Below are positions 23,491 to 33,077 of a stretch of DNA of 41,272 nucleotides, piece by piece. This DNA is from Bifidobacterium breve (GTDB lineage Bacteria > Actinomycetota > Actinomycetes > S36-B12), in NCBI GenBank assembly GCA_945870085.1, contig CAMBQX010000001.1, forward strand, positions 1-41,272, written 5' to 3'. Made by a program: the position numbers and the translations under genes. Numbering within the stretch: the stretch's first letter is position 1; every line of letters begins with the position of its first letter. The notes under the pieces were generated by a model. That model did no database searches, had not been told where the DNA came from, and saw only the letters and a program-made list of their open reading frames with translations.

Positions 23491-24045
23491 ATGGGACTTG
23501 AAGAGGCACTGCCATCGGGAGTATTGCTTACCACGGTTGAGAAAGTGGCCGGCTATGCCCGCAAAGGCTCGCTGTGGCCAGCAACCTTCGGCCTCGCATG
23601 CTGCGCCATTGAGATGATGGCTGTCGGGGGTGCTCGCTATGACTTAGCGCGGTTTGGCATGGAAGTTTTCCGAGCATCACCGCGTCAAGCCGATCTGATG
23701 ATCGTCGCAGGTCGGGTGAGCCAGAAGATGGCGCCGGTGCTTCGTCAGGTTTATGACCAGATGCCAGGCCCGAAATGGGTTCTTGCGATGGGCGTTTGCG
23801 CATCCAGTGGCGGCATGTTTAACAACTACGCGATTGTTCAAGGCGTCGATCACGTGGTGCCGGTTGATATTTACCTACCCGGTTGCCCGCCACGCCCCGA
23901 GATGCTCATCGACGCTATCTTGAAATTACATGACCAAATTCAAGACACCAAAATGGGAGCCAATCGCAAGGCCGAAATTATTGCCCTTGAGTCAGCAGCG
24001 CTTGTGGCACCTTCGACATTGGAGATGAAAGGGCTGCTGAGATGA
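23491..24045 (+). CDS. nuoB: NADH-quinone oxidoreductase subunit B
   Basis: NuoB binds the terminal iron-sulfur cluster N2, which gives electrons to menaquinone. The 184-residue protein has the four N2 ligands: C37 and C38 in FGLACCAIEMM, C103 in GVCASSGGMF, and C132 in PGCPPRPE. ATG 23491 gives the standard actinobacterial start MGLEEALPSG. The frame continues upstream into nuoA, and an earlier start at 23434 would add 19 unrelated residues. The stop overlaps the nuoC ATG. Confidence 0.96.
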   Translation: MGLEEALPSGVLLTTVEKVAGYARKGSLWPATFGLACCAIEMMAVGGARYDLARFGMEVFRASPRQADLMIVAGRVSQKMAPVLRQVYDQMPGPKWVLAMGVCASSGGMFNNYAIVQGVDHVVPVDIYLPGCPPRPEMLIDAILKLHDQIQDTKMGANRKAEIIALESAALVAPSTLEMKGLLR

Positions 24046-24746
24046 CCAGCGATCAACTGCCGGTGGTGCCCGACGGTGTCTCCAGTATTGACATCATTGA
24101 CGTTCAGCACGGTGCTTTCGGTATTCAAGGTTCGGGCGACACCAGTGGGTTTGGTGGCTTAATCGACCCACGGGTGCTGCCGGCGGCAAGTTTGCCTCCT
24201 TATGGCAGTTGGTTTGACGAACTGTCCGAAGAGCTTGAACTTTCGCTAACCGCCCGAGGTATCCCGATGTCAAGCGCGGTCGAAAAAGTGGTGGTTGATC
24301 GCGGCGAAATCACTTTTTTTGTCCGGCGCGAGCAACTAGTTGCTTTTGCCTCGACTCTGCGCGATGAACCTGGGCTGCGCTTTGAGTTCTGCAGTGGTGT
24401 CAACGGGGTGCACTATCCAAATGACATCGGCCGTGAGCTCCACGCGGTTTATCACCTCCTTTCGATAACCCATAACCGCCGCATTCGAGTGGAGGTTGCG
24501 GCACCTGATGGCGACCCGCATATTCCGTCACTTGTTGCGCTCTACCCAACAAATGACTGGCATGAGCGTGAGACTTGGGATTTCTTCGGGATTATTTTTG
24601 ACGGCCATCCGCACTTGACTCGAATCGAGATGCCCGATGACTGGCCGGGGCATCCGCAGCGCAAGGACTACCCACTTGGCGGCATCCCGGTTGAATATAA
24701 GGGCGCGACAATCCCGCCACCGGATCAGCGGAGGGCGTACAACTGA
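24042..24746 (+). CDS. nuoC: NADH-quinone oxidoreductase subunit C
   Basis: This hydrophilic 30-kDa-type subunit of the connecting module has 234 residues. An N-terminal extension of about 70 residues includes FGIQGSGDTSGFGGL, a block I recall as typical of actinobacterial NuoC. The conserved domain ends with WHERETWDFFGIIFDGHP, then RIEMPDDWPGHPQRKDYPLGG. It is separate from nuoD here, not fused as in Escherichia coli. ATG 24042 overlaps the nuoB stop (ATGA), and the nuoD start overlaps its own stop in TGATG. Confidence 0.95.
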   Translation: MTSDQLPVVPDGVSSIDIIDVQHGAFGIQGSGDTSGFGGLIDPRVLPAASLPPYGSWFDELSEELELSLTARGIPMSSAVEKVVVDRGEITFFVRREQLVAFASTLRDEPGLRFEFCSGVNGVHYPNDIGRELHAVYHLLSITHNRRIRVEVAAPDGDPHIPSLVALYPTNDWHERETWDFFGIIFDGHPHLTRIEMPDDWPGHPQRKDYPLGGIPVEYKGATIPPPDQRRAYN

Positions 24747-26083
24747 TGTCTACCGATCACCTGGGCGATCCATATGCCAGTTCATATGAATCCGGCGACG
24801 AAACCATTTACAACGTTTCCGGCGGCGACTGGGACACAATTACTGCGGCACCTGATGGCGAAAAGGAACGAATAGTCGTCAACATGGGCCCGCAGCACCC
24901 ATCAACCCACGGGGTGCTTCGTCTCATAGTTGAACTCGACGGCGAGACAGTAACCCAAGCCAGATGCGGGATCGGCTATTTGCATACGGGTATTGAGAAG
25001 AATATGGAGTACCGATCCTGGGTTCAGGGCGTCACTTTCGTCACGCGGATGGATTATTTAGCTCCTTTCTTCAATGAGACGGTCTACTGCTTAGCGGTCG
25101 AAAAACTCCTTGGTGTCACAGATCAAATTCCGGAGCGAGCCAGCGTCATTCGAATCATGATGATGGAGTTGAACCGAATCTCCTCGCACCTGGTCGCGTT
25201 GGCAACCGGTGGCATGGAGTTGGGTGCGCTAACCGCGATGATCTTCGGCTTCCGTGAGCGCGAGTTGATCCTCGATGTCTTTGAACTGGTAACCGGCTTA
25301 CGAATGAACAGCGCCTACATCCGTCCTGGTGGGGTCGCGCAAGATCTACCAGCAGATGGTGTCGAGAAAATCCGTGAGATGCTGCCGTTGTTGCGTAAAC
25401 GGTTGAAAGACACCACCGATCTACTAATTGACAATTCGATCTGGATGGGCCGCACCTCGGGTATCGGGTACCTCGACCTGACCGGGTGCATGGCACTTGG
25501 TGTTACCGGGCCGATCTTGCGCGCCACGGGGTTGCCCCATGACCTGCGCAAAACCCAGCCGTACTGCGGGTACGAAACCTTTGAATTTGACGTGGTCACT
25601 GAAACCACTTGCGATGCGTACGGCCGCTTTCTAATCCGCGTTGGTGAGATGCAGCAGTCCATCCGAATAATCGAACAAGCCCTTGATCGGCTCGGGCAGC
25701 CAGGCCCGGTAATGATCGCCGATAAGAGAATCGCCTGGCCGGCGCAATTGGCAATTGGTGCCGACGGTCAAGGCAATTCAACCGACCACATCCGCGAGAT
25801 TATGTCGGAGTCCATGGAAGCCCTGATCCATCATTTCAAGTTAGTCACCGAGGGTTTCAAAGTTCCGGTGGGTCAGGTATACACCGCAATTGAGTCACCA
25901 CGAGGCGAGCTCGGTTGTCACTTAGTTAGCGCTGGTGGTACCCGGCCTTATCGCGCGCACTTCCGTGATCCTTCATTTACCAACCTGCAGTCTGTGGCAG
26001 CGATGAGCGAAGGCGGTCAGGTGGCAGATCTAATTGCCGCGGTCGCCAGCATCGATCCTGTCATGGGCGGGGTCGACCGGTAA
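24746..26083 (+). CDS. nuoD: NADH-quinone oxidoreductase subunit D
   Basis: The 445-residue 49-kDa-type subunit forms most of the quinone pocket with NuoB. It shows VNMGPQHPSTHGVLRL with the quinone-proximal His, RCGIGYLHTGIEKNME, MNRISSHLV-like and RPGGVAQDLP blocks, and a C-terminal DPVMGGVDR. The N-terminus has an acidic leader of about 40 residues. The ATG overlaps the nuoC stop by one base. A 31-bp gap follows before nuoE, the first break in the chain of overlaps. Confidence 0.96.
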   Translation: MSTDHLGDPYASSYESGDETIYNVSGGDWDTITAAPDGEKERIVVNMGPQHPSTHGVLRLIVELDGETVTQARCGIGYLHTGIEKNMEYRSWVQGVTFVTRMDYLAPFFNETVYCLAVEKLLGVTDQIPERASVIRIMMMELNRISSHLVALATGGMELGALTAMIFGFRERELILDVFELVTGLRMNSAYIRPGGVAQDLPADGVEKIREMLPLLRKRLKDTTDLLIDNSIWMGRTSGIGYLDLTGCMALGVTGPILRATGLPHDLRKTQPYCGYETFEFDVVTETTCDAYGRFLIRVGEMQQSIRIIEQALDRLGQPGPVMIADKRIAWPAQLAIGADGQGNSTDHIREIMSESMEALIHHFKLVTEGFKVPVGQVYTAIESPRGELGCHLVSAGGTRPYRAHFRDPSFTNLQSVAAMSEGGQVADLIAAVASIDPVMGGVDR

Positions 26084-26114
26084 TACCCAACGAAAACGAG
26101 AGCGACGCAGACTT

Positions 26115-26774
26115 ATGACGATCAGTGAGGCAACTCGTGACCAGATGCGTGATCTGGCTTCGCGCTACCCGAAATCTCGCTCGGCGCTACTTCCCATGCT
26201 TCATTTAGTGCAAAGTGTTGATAACGAAGTCACCGCCGACGGTATAAATGCGTGTGCTGAAGTCCTGGGTATTACCTCTGCCGAAGTCACCGCGGTCGCG
26301 ACTTTTTACACGATGTACAAGCGTAAGCCGGTTGGCAAGCATCACCTCGGTGTCTGCACGAACACCCTGTGCGGTCTACTCGGTGGCGATGCCGTGTACG
26401 CAGCGCTAAGTGCGAGATTAGGAATCGGAAGTAATGAACCAAGTGCCGATGGTGAATTTTGGCTTGAACGTATTGAATGTCAAGCCGCCTGCACCCATGC
26501 ACCCGTGATGACCGTCGATTGGGAGTATATGGACGATGTAACTCCTACTAGTGCCGTTGATGTTGTTGACCGCCTTGCGCGCGGTGAGCAGGTCGCATCG
26601 ACTCGCGGCCCCGTAATTCGCGATTTCCAAGCCACCGAACATACCCTTGTCTACCCGCTCGATGGTTTGGTCAACGATGGTGAGGCGGTCGATGCGAAAA
26701 TGCTGGTGGGCCTTCGCATTGCACAGGAGCGCGGAATGAGCGCGGCCTCGGTCCCGGCCGGGGAGGCCTCATGA
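26115..26774 (+). CDS. nuoE: NADH-quinone oxidoreductase subunit E
   Basis: The 219-residue subunit has a thioredoxin-like fold holding the [2Fe-2S] cluster N1a. The ligands are C81 and C86 (CTNTLC) and C122 and C126 (CQAAC). A helical N-terminal part (RYPKSRSALLPMLHLVQ) and TFYTMYKRKPVGKHH precede them. The frame runs upstream into nuoD, but ATG 26115 gives the normal start. The Shine-Dalgarno is weak. The C-terminus is about 50 residues longer than the core fold and Ala-rich. The nuoF ATG overlaps the stop. Confidence 0.95.
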   Translation: MTISEATRDQMRDLASRYPKSRSALLPMLHLVQSVDNEVTADGINACAEVLGITSAEVTAVATFYTMYKRKPVGKHHLGVCTNTLCGLLGGDAVYAALSARLGIGSNEPSADGEFWLERIECQAACTHAPVMTVDWEYMDDVTPTSAVDVVDRLARGEQVASTRGPVIRDFQATEHTLVYPLDGLVNDGEAVDAKMLVGLRIAQERGMSAASVPAGEAS

Positions 26775-28084
26775 TTACTTCCGGGCTTACGCCAATCATC
26801 ACCGAACACTGGGATAAGCCAGACCTTTACACGCTCGAAGGCTACCGCCGGGTTGGTGGATATCAGGCACTCGCCGCTGCCCTAAAAATGGATCCTGACG
26901 CGATCATCGGACAGATAAAGGATTCGGGGCTGCGCGGGCGTGGTGGCGCCGGCTTCCCCACCGGAATGAAGTGGGGTTTCGTACCGCAAAATGATGGCAA
27001 GCCGCACTACCTCGTGGTCAATGCAGATGAATCTGAGCCGGGTGCCTGCAAAGACATCCCGATCATGTTGGCGAATCCGCATGCACTGGTTGAGGGTGTA
27101 ATCATTGCCTCGTATGCAATCCGGGCCAGCCACGCATTCATCTACATTCGCGGTGAGGTACCGCACGCCATTCGCAAGGTCGCCTATGCGGTGGAGCAGG
27201 CGCGCGCGGCCGGCTTTATTGGCGAAAATATTCTTGGCACCGGCTTTTCCCTTGATGTCGTCGTCCACTCTGGCGCCGGTGCCTACATCTGCGGTGAAGA
27301 AACCGCACTGCTTGATTCCCTTGAGGGTTACCGCGGGCAGCCCCGGCTCAAGCCGCCGTTCCCGGCGGTCGCGGGTCTCTATGCCTCACCCACGGTCATT
27401 AATAACGTTGAAACCATCGCGAACATTCCGTATATCGTCGATAGGGGGGTGGCTTGGTTCCGCCAATTCGGGACCGAGAAATCCCCGGGCTTCAAAGTAT
27501 TCGCAGTATCAGGCCATGTGGTGCGCCCTGGTATTTACGAGGCTCCACTTGGTATCACGATGCGCGAACTCCTCGACTACGCCGGTGGCATCAGAGGTGG
27601 CGGTGAAGTTAAGTTCTGGCTTCCCGGGGGATCTTCGGTACCAATGTTGACTGCTGAGCACCTTGACCTTCCGCTGACGTACGAAGATATGGCTGCGGCT
27701 GGCACGATGCTTGGCACCGGCACTCCGATGCTGTTCGACAATACGGTCAGCGTCGTAAAGGCAGTGACTAGGTGGCTTGAGTTCTACAAGCACGAGTCCT
27801 GCGGTAAATGCACTCCGTGCCGTGAAGGTACGTACTGGATTACCGGAGTACTCGAGAAGTTCGAGCACGGCCATGGCTCGCCCGCTGAAGTTGACACCTT
27901 GGTGAACCTCTGCTCGCAGATTGCCGGTCGGTCCTTCTGCGCTCTCGGTGATGCCGCGGCGACCCCGTACCCGGCGGCCCTCAAGTTCTTCCGTGCCGAG
28001 TTTGAGGCAGCCACCACGACCTCTGCTGATGAACAATTTAATCCAGTTGCGTCATACGTCTTTGCGGAAACGGCAACCAGATGA
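26771..28084 (+). CDS. nuoF: NADH-quinone oxidoreductase subunit F
   Basis: The 437-residue subunit is where NADH binds and passes electrons to FMN. The Gly-rich NADH loop GRGGAGFPTG is at 56-65, followed by VNADESEPGACKD and the FMN region SGAGAYICGEETALLDSLEG. The [4Fe-4S] N3 ligands are C344, C347 and C350 (CGKCTPC) and C390 (SFCALGD). All key residues are in place. Start ATG 26771 overlaps the nuoE stop, and its own stop overlaps nuoG (ATGA). Confidence 0.97.
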   Translation: MITSGLTPIITEHWDKPDLYTLEGYRRVGGYQALAAALKMDPDAIIGQIKDSGLRGRGGAGFPTGMKWGFVPQNDGKPHYLVVNADESEPGACKDIPIMLANPHALVEGVIIASYAIRASHAFIYIRGEVPHAIRKVAYAVEQARAAGFIGENILGTGFSLDVVVHSGAGAYICGEETALLDSLEGYRGQPRLKPPFPAVAGLYASPTVINNVETIANIPYIVDRGVAWFRQFGTEKSPGFKVFAVSGHVVRPGIYEAPLGITMRELLDYAGGIRGGGEVKFWLPGGSSVPMLTAEHLDLPLTYEDMAAAGTMLGTGTPMLFDNTVSVVKAVTRWLEFYKHESCGKCTPCREGTYWITGVLEKFEHGHGSPAEVDTLVNLCSQIAGRSFCALGDAAATPYPAALKFFRAEFEAATTTSADEQFNPVASYVFAETATR

Positions 28085-30459
28085 CCATAACCAGTAATGC
28101 CGGATCAGATCTCACCCCGCAGGTGGAGTTGGTGACCGTTGTCGTTGACGGCGTCGCCATTGAAATCCCCAAAGGCACCCTCGTCATTCGGGCAGCTGAG
28201 CTACTCGGTATCGAGATTCCGCGGTTTTGTGATCACCCGCTCCTTGAGCCGGTTGCGGCTTGCCGCATGTGTTTGGTTGACATCGAGGGTGTCCCGAAAC
28301 CGCAGCCAGCATGCGCGCAGGTGGTTTCGGACGGAATGCAGGTTCGAACGCAATTGACTTCACCTATTGCGCGAGATGCCCAAGAAGGCGTGATGGAGTT
28401 CCTGCTGCTGAATCACCCCCTCGATTGCCCGGTGTGCGATAAGGGTGGTGAGTGCCCACTGCAGAACCAAGCCATGAGCGCCGGTCGCCCGGAGTCTCGG
28501 TTTGAAGATGAGAAGCGCACTTTCCCCAAGCCAATCAATGTCAGCGCGCAGATCCTGCTCGATCGGGAGCGTTGCGTTTCGTGCGCCCGGTGTACCAGGT
28601 TCGCAGAGCAAATCGCTGGTGATCCAATGCTTGAGCTACTTGAACGCGGATCCAATCAGCAAGTCGGCACCGCGGCGGATCAGCCATTTGACTCGTACTT
28701 CTCGGGTAACACCGTGCAGATTTGCCCGGTCGGCGCGTTGACCAGCGCGGCCTACCGATTCCGGTCGCGACCATTTGATCTAGTCTCGGTCCCGACAACT
28801 TGTGAGCACTGTGCATCCGGCTGTTCACTGCGCACCGACCATCGCCGCGGCACGGTCACCCGCCGGTTGGCTTGGGATGAACCCGCTGTTAACGAAGAGT
28901 GGAACTGCGACAAAGGTCGATTCGCTTTCACTTATCAAGAGCAGGGTCGGGTTGCTACGCCGCTAATTCGTGAGGACGGGAAGTTGCGTCCGGCTTCTTG
29001 GCCTGAGGCTCTGGATGTCGCCGCACGTGGCTTAGCAGCAGCAACAAGCCATGGGGTACTCGTTGGCGGGCGATCAACAGTTGAAGATTCGTACGCGTAC
29101 GCGCGGTTCGCCCGAGCCGTTCTGCAGTCTGACAATATTGATTTCCGTGTCCGGGATTCTTCGGATGAAGAAGCACAGTTCTTACGTTCTTCGGTCGCCG
29201 GGACCGCGGTGCGGATCACCTACGAAGCACTAGAAAAGGCACCGGCGGTTGTTCTCATTGCCTTTGAGCCAGAAGACGAGTCGCCGATTGTGTTCTTGCG
29301 GTTGCGTAAAGCTGCACGTGGTGGGGGCACACGCGTCTACTCGGTCGGTGCAGCGGTTACGCGCGGATTAAGTAAATTGGCGGGAACTTTGATTCCGGCC
29401 AAGCCAGGCGCCGAAGCGTCGGCGCTAACCGACCTACCTGCCAAGGTGCGCGCTGAACTGAGCACACCCGGTGCCGTAATCATGGTCGGTGAGCGCATCG
29501 CGGGCATTGAAGGCGGTGCCACCGCGGTACTTGAACTAGCGCGATCCACGGGTGCTTCCATCGCTTGGGTGCCACGTAGGGCTGGGGAGCGAGGGGCACT
29601 GGACGCGGGCGCTCTCGCAGGCCTACTGCCGGGTGGGCGGCCACTGACAGATGATCAGGCACGTGCTGCAGTTGCTGCGTGCTGGGGAGTGGAGTCACTG
29701 CCGGCAACCACCGGGTTAACCGGGGAGTCCTTATTGCGCGCGGTCACCGGTGGCGATATCGGCGCGCTAATTACTGGCGGAGTTGAACTGGCTGACCTGC
29801 CGGACCAAGTACTTGGCCGGGCTGCCATCGAAGCCGCCGCTTTTGTGGTTTCGCTCGAGAACCATCACTCTGCTATTACTGAACTTGCCGACGTGGTTTT
29901 CCCGGTTGCCGTAGTAACCGAGAAATCCGGAACCTTCATGAACTGGGAAGGCCGCCCGCGTCCCTTCGCGCAAACTTTCAAAGACGCTCTCGTGATGTCT
30001 GATGCGATTGTTCTGGGGATGTTGGCACGTGCCATGAATGTGCCAATCGGCGCCAGCGACGTAGCCGGCATCCGCCAGGAGTTAGGTTCCCTTGGAGCCT
30101 GGGCAGGTGCGCGCACTGAAGAACCGAACACCACGGCCGGCCAAGTTGTTGACGCTGCATATTTGGTTAGCACCTGGCGGGCGCTAATTGACAACGGAGT
30201 TATGCAGGAGGGGGAGCCGTACCTAGCAGCTACTGCGCATGCGGTTGCCGCTACCTGCTCTGCGGCCATGGTCGCTGGATTAGGGGCACCTGAAAATGTC
30301 ACGGTTACCGGTCCGCTCGGCTCGGTCACTTTGCCGTTGCTGGTTGGCGACGTTCTCGATGGTGTTGTGTGTTTGCCCCTGAACTCCCCAGGTTGTGCTC
30401 TCTACCTTGATCTCGGTGTGAGATCTGGCCAGCCCGTGACCATCGGAGGGGCGGCATGA
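28081..30459 (+). CDS. nuoG: NADH-quinone oxidoreductase subunit G
   Basis: The 792-residue subunit carries most of the iron-sulfur chain. A [2Fe-2S] ferredoxin-like domain has C50, C61, C64 and C78. Cluster N5 has H112, C116, C119 and C125. Cluster N4 has C165, C168, C171 and C215. A further set C241, C244, C248 and C276 matches the off-path cluster N7 present in only some bacteria. The rest is a molybdopterin-oxidoreductase-like domain without an active site. ATG 28081 overlaps nuoF, and the stop overlaps nuoH. The C-terminal half is the least conserved part of the complex. Confidence 0.96.
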   Translation: MTITSNAGSDLTPQVELVTVVVDGVAIEIPKGTLVIRAAELLGIEIPRFCDHPLLEPVAACRMCLVDIEGVPKPQPACAQVVSDGMQVRTQLTSPIARDAQEGVMEFLLLNHPLDCPVCDKGGECPLQNQAMSAGRPESRFEDEKRTFPKPINVSAQILLDRERCVSCARCTRFAEQIAGDPMLELLERGSNQQVGTAADQPFDSYFSGNTVQICPVGALTSAAYRFRSRPFDLVSVPTTCEHCASGCSLRTDHRRGTVTRRLAWDEPAVNEEWNCDKGRFAFTYQEQGRVATPLIREDGKLRPASWPEALDVAARGLAAATSHGVLVGGRSTVEDSYAYARFARAVLQSDNIDFRVRDSSDEEAQFLRSSVAGTAVRITYEALEKAPAVVLIAFEPEDESPIVFLRLRKAARGGGTRVYSVGAAVTRGLSKLAGTLIPAKPGAEASALTDLPAKVRAELSTPGAVIMVGERIAGIEGGATAVLELARSTGASIAWVPRRAGERGALDAGALAGLLPGGRPLTDDQARAAVAACWGVESLPATTGLTGESLLRAVTGGDIGALITGGVELADLPDQVLGRAAIEAAAFVVSLENHHSAITELADVVFPVAVVTEKSGTFMNWEGRPRPFAQTFKDALVMSDAIVLGMLARAMNVPIGASDVAGIRQELGSLGAWAGARTEEPNTTAGQVVDAAYLVSTWRALIDNGVMQEGEPYLAATAHAVAATCSAAMVAGLGAPENVTVTGPLGSVTLPLLVGDVLDGVVCLPLNSPGCALYLDLGVRSGQPVTIGGAA

Positions 30460-31757
30460 CCGGATCGCAGTTCGGGGTCTTTGGTATTGATCCTTGGTGG
30501 TTGGTGCTGCTAAAGGCGCTCGCAATATTCGTCATGCTGGTACTGCTTACCTTGTTCACCATCTGGTGGGAGCGGCGAGTGGTATCTCGCATGCAGAACC
30601 GCATTGGACCAAACCGCGTTGGCCCATTTGGCCTGCTGCAGTCTTTGATGGACGGTTTCAAACTCGCTTTAAAGGAAGAAATTATTCCAAAGGCGGCCCA
30701 TGTGGGTGTCTACTGGATTGCCCCCGTGATTTCAGCGACAGCCGCATTCTTGGCATTCGCGGTAATCCCATTTGGACCAACGGTGTCAATTTTTGGGGTC
30801 GAGACACCACTTCAACTTACGGACTTCCCCGTCTCGGTGCTTTATGTACTGGCTATTGCTTCCATCGGTATCTACGGGATTGTGCTGGCCGGTTGGTCGT
30901 CTGGCTCCACGTACCCGCTCCTTGGTGGATTGCGCTCAAGTGCCCAAATGATTTCCTATGAAATTGCCATGGGAATGTCATTCGTGGCTGTTTTCTTGTA
31001 CGCGGGGTCAATGTCAACATCTGAAATCATCACCGCCCAAGAGCCGATTTGGTTTGCGGTGATATTGCTGCCGTCCTTCCTGATTTACGTAACGTCAATG
31101 GTTGGCGAGACCAACCGGGCACCGTTTGATCTCCCCGAAGCCGAAGGTGAGTTGGTCGGCGGCTTCCACACCGAGTACTCCTCACTGAAGTTTGCGATGT
31201 TCTTCTTGGCCGAGTACATCAACATGGTCACTGTTTCCGCACTTGCAACAACTTTGTTCTTAGGCGGGTGGTTGGCGCCGTGGCCCATTTCGCTTTGGGA
31301 GTCGGCCAATACTGGTTGGTGGCCGCTGCTTTGGTGGTTGATCAAGGTGCAGATATTCATTTTCGTGTTCATCTGGCTTCGCGCTACTCTCCCGCGCCTT
31401 CGCTACGACCAATTCATGAAATTCGGCTGGAAAGTTTTGATCCCAGCTTCCATCGTGTGGATCATGATCGTCGCGGCTGCCAGGGTGCTGCGTAATGACA
31501 TCGAGTTCAGCAATCGCCAATTGCTGATTGGCGGTGCAATCGCAATCGCCGTGCTCTTGGTTGGGTCTTGGTTTGCGCAAGGCGCCCTAGATCGCCGCGA
31601 AGCGGCCCGCAAGTTTATTCGCGATGAGATTGAGAGCCGGCCGTTTGAGCCCATGGCCGGTGGCTTCCCGGTACCGCCAATGCCCGGGCAGCAGGCCGTT
31701 CTCACAACGCGTCGATCAAATATCCCAGTAATTCAACAGGAGGCCATCGATGGCTGA
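30456..31757 (+). CDS. nuoH: NADH-quinone oxidoreductase subunit H
   Basis: The 433-residue membrane subunit links the quinone site to the proton channels. It has about eight helices. Conserved loops are RMQNRIGPNRVGPFGLLQSL, DGFKLALKEEIIP, and the acidic loop between helices with TNRAPFDLPEAEGELVGGFH and then TEYSS. A hydrophilic tail of about 60 residues rich in Pro, Arg and Gln follows the last helix and is longer than in E. coli. ATG 30456 overlaps nuoG. The end overlaps nuoI by 8 bp. Confidence 0.96.
   Translation: MTGSQFGVFGIDPWWLVLLKALAIFVMLVLLTLFTIWWERRVVSRMQNRIGPNRVGPFGLLQSLMDGFKLALKEEIIPKAAHVGVYWIAPVISATAAFLAFAVIPFGPTVSIFGVETPLQLTDFPVSVLYVLAIASIGIYGIVLAGWSSGSTYPLLGGLRSSAQMISYEIAMGMSFVAVFLYAGSMSTSEIITAQEPIWFAVILLPSFLIYVTSMVGETNRAPFDLPEAEGELVGGFHTEYSSLKFAMFFLAEYINMVTVSALATTLFLGGWLAPWPISLWESANTGWWPLLWWLIKVQIFIFVFIWLRATLPRLRYDQFMKFGWKVLIPASIVWIMIVAAARVLRNDIEFSNRQLLIGGAIAIAVLLVGSWFAQGALDRREAARKFIRDEIESRPFEPMAGGFPVPPMPGQQAVLTTRRSNIPVIQQEAIDG
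31738..31743 (+). promoter_or_regulatory. Consensus Shine-Dalgarno of nuoI inside nuoH
   Basis: AGGAGG lies six bases before ATG 31750, within the last codons of nuoH. It is the only perfect anti-16S match in the nuo operon, suggesting fresh initiation for NuoI in addition to coupling. Confidence 0.75.
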
Positions 31758-32310
31758 ACTTCCACAGGTGGTTCGTGGCTTTGGGGTCACGTTTGCCACC
31801 ATGTTCAAAAAGGTGGTAACCGAGCAGTATCCAGAGCAGGCTGCGAAGTTCCCGCCTAAGCCGCGCTACCACGGTAGGCATCAATTGAACCGCTGGGCTG
31901 ATGGCTTAGAAAAGTGCATCGGTTGCGAACTATGTGCGTGGGCGTGCCCGGCAGATGCGATTTTCGTACAAGGGGCAGATAACCAAGAAGGTGACCGTCA
32001 CTCCCCGGGGGAGCGCTACGGTCGCGTTTACCAAATCAACTACCTGCGCTGCATTTTTTGTGGGCTTTGCATCGAGGCTTGCCCGACACGTGCTCTTACT
32101 ATGACAAATGAGTTTGAGTTGGCTGATAACAATCGGGCTGACCTTATTTATGAGAAGCAGGATCTGTTGGCACCACTGCTACCTGGGATGCTCGCACCTC
32201 CGCACCCAATGGTTCCCGGCACCACCGACACTGACTACTACGCAAACAAGGTCACCGGTTCGGTCCCTGAGCAGGCCAGCGGATCCGACGCAGCAGCAGT
32301 GGCGCCATGA
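31750..32310 (+). CDS. nuoI: NADH-quinone oxidoreductase subunit I
   Basis: The 186-residue peripheral subunit binds two [4Fe-4S] clusters, N6a and N6b, in a double ferredoxin motif. The first ligand set is C56, C59, C62 and C66 (CIGCELCAWACP) and the second is C101, C104, C107 and C111 (CIFCGLCIEACP). An N-terminal amphipathic helix region (FGVTFATMFKKVVTEQYPEQ) probably lies on the membrane. The C-terminal extension is low in structure. ATG 31750 is set by the perfect AGGAGG. The stop overlaps nuoJ. Confidence 0.96.
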   Translation: MAELPQVVRGFGVTFATMFKKVVTEQYPEQAAKFPPKPRYHGRHQLNRWADGLEKCIGCELCAWACPADAIFVQGADNQEGDRHSPGERYGRVYQINYLRCIFCGLCIEACPTRALTMTNEFELADNNRADLIYEKQDLLAPLLPGMLAPPHPMVPGTTDTDYYANKVTGSVPEQASGSDAAAVAP

Positions 32311-33077
32311 CCGAAGCCAATCTGGGCGAAGAAATTGTCTTTTGGTTCAGCGGCGGGTTAGCGGTGCTGGGGGCGCTTGGGTTGATCCTTTCGCGAAAAG
32401 CAGTACACAGTGCGCTATGGGTGGCACTGACAATGATCAATCTCGCGGTTTTATACGTTGCCAACTCGGCTCCGTTCCTCGGCATGGTCCAGGTGGTTGT
32501 GTATACCGGTGCGGTGATGATGCTCTTCCTCTTCGTCTTAATGGTGGTGGGAGTGGATTCGTCCGACTCGCTAATCGAAACCCTAAAGGGTCAGCGCTTG
32601 GTTGCCATCGTGCTGGCAGTGGGCCTGGCAATCCTGCTCGTGGCCGGCGTAGGCGCAGGCTTGACCGATGTAGTTCCGGTGGGACTAGATGAGGCAAACG
32701 GCGTTGACGGGGGCAATGTTCAAGGTATCGCGCGCCTACTTTTCACTGATTATCTTGTTGCTTTTGAAGTTACTTCAGCGTTGCTGATTACCGCTGCCCT
32801 AGGCGCGATGGTGCTGGCACATCGTGAACGGTGGCTACCGCGCGCAAGCCAAGAAGAACTATCCAAGGCTCGTTTCATTGGTACCGGGCACCCCGGCAAC
32901 CTGCCGAGTTCTGGCACGTATGCGCGCCACAATGCGGTAGATACGCCGGCATTACTACCCGATGGTTCGCCAAGTGCGCAGAGTATTCCGGGGCCACTTG
33001 TTGCCCGAGGTGATGTGCGACCCGTAGACCACCACGAGGTCGAACAGATCGAAAGCTTGGACGGGGGGCCGAAATGA
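32307..33077 (+). CDS. nuoJ: NADH-quinone oxidoreductase subunit J
   Basis: The 256-residue membrane subunit has five helices in its first 175 residues. Visible segments are IVFWFSGGLAVLGALGLIL, LWVALTMINLAVLYVANSAP, FLGMVQVVVYTGAVMMLFLF with the conserved Tyr/Gly pi-bulge segment, and VAIVLAVGLAILLVAGVGAG. The last 80 residues are a hydrophilic tail, known in actinobacterial NuoJ and absent from E. coli. ATG 32307 overlaps nuoI, and the stop overlaps nuoK. Confidence 0.94.
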   Translation: MTEANLGEEIVFWFSGGLAVLGALGLILSRKAVHSALWVALTMINLAVLYVANSAPFLGMVQVVVYTGAVMMLFLFVLMVVGVDSSDSLIETLKGQRLVAIVLAVGLAILLVAGVGAGLTDVVPVGLDEANGVDGGNVQGIARLLFTDYLVAFEVTSALLITAALGAMVLAHRERWLPRASQEELSKARFIGTGHPGNLPSSGTYARHNAVDTPALLPDGSPSAQSIPGPLVARGDVRPVDHHEVEQIESLDGGPK

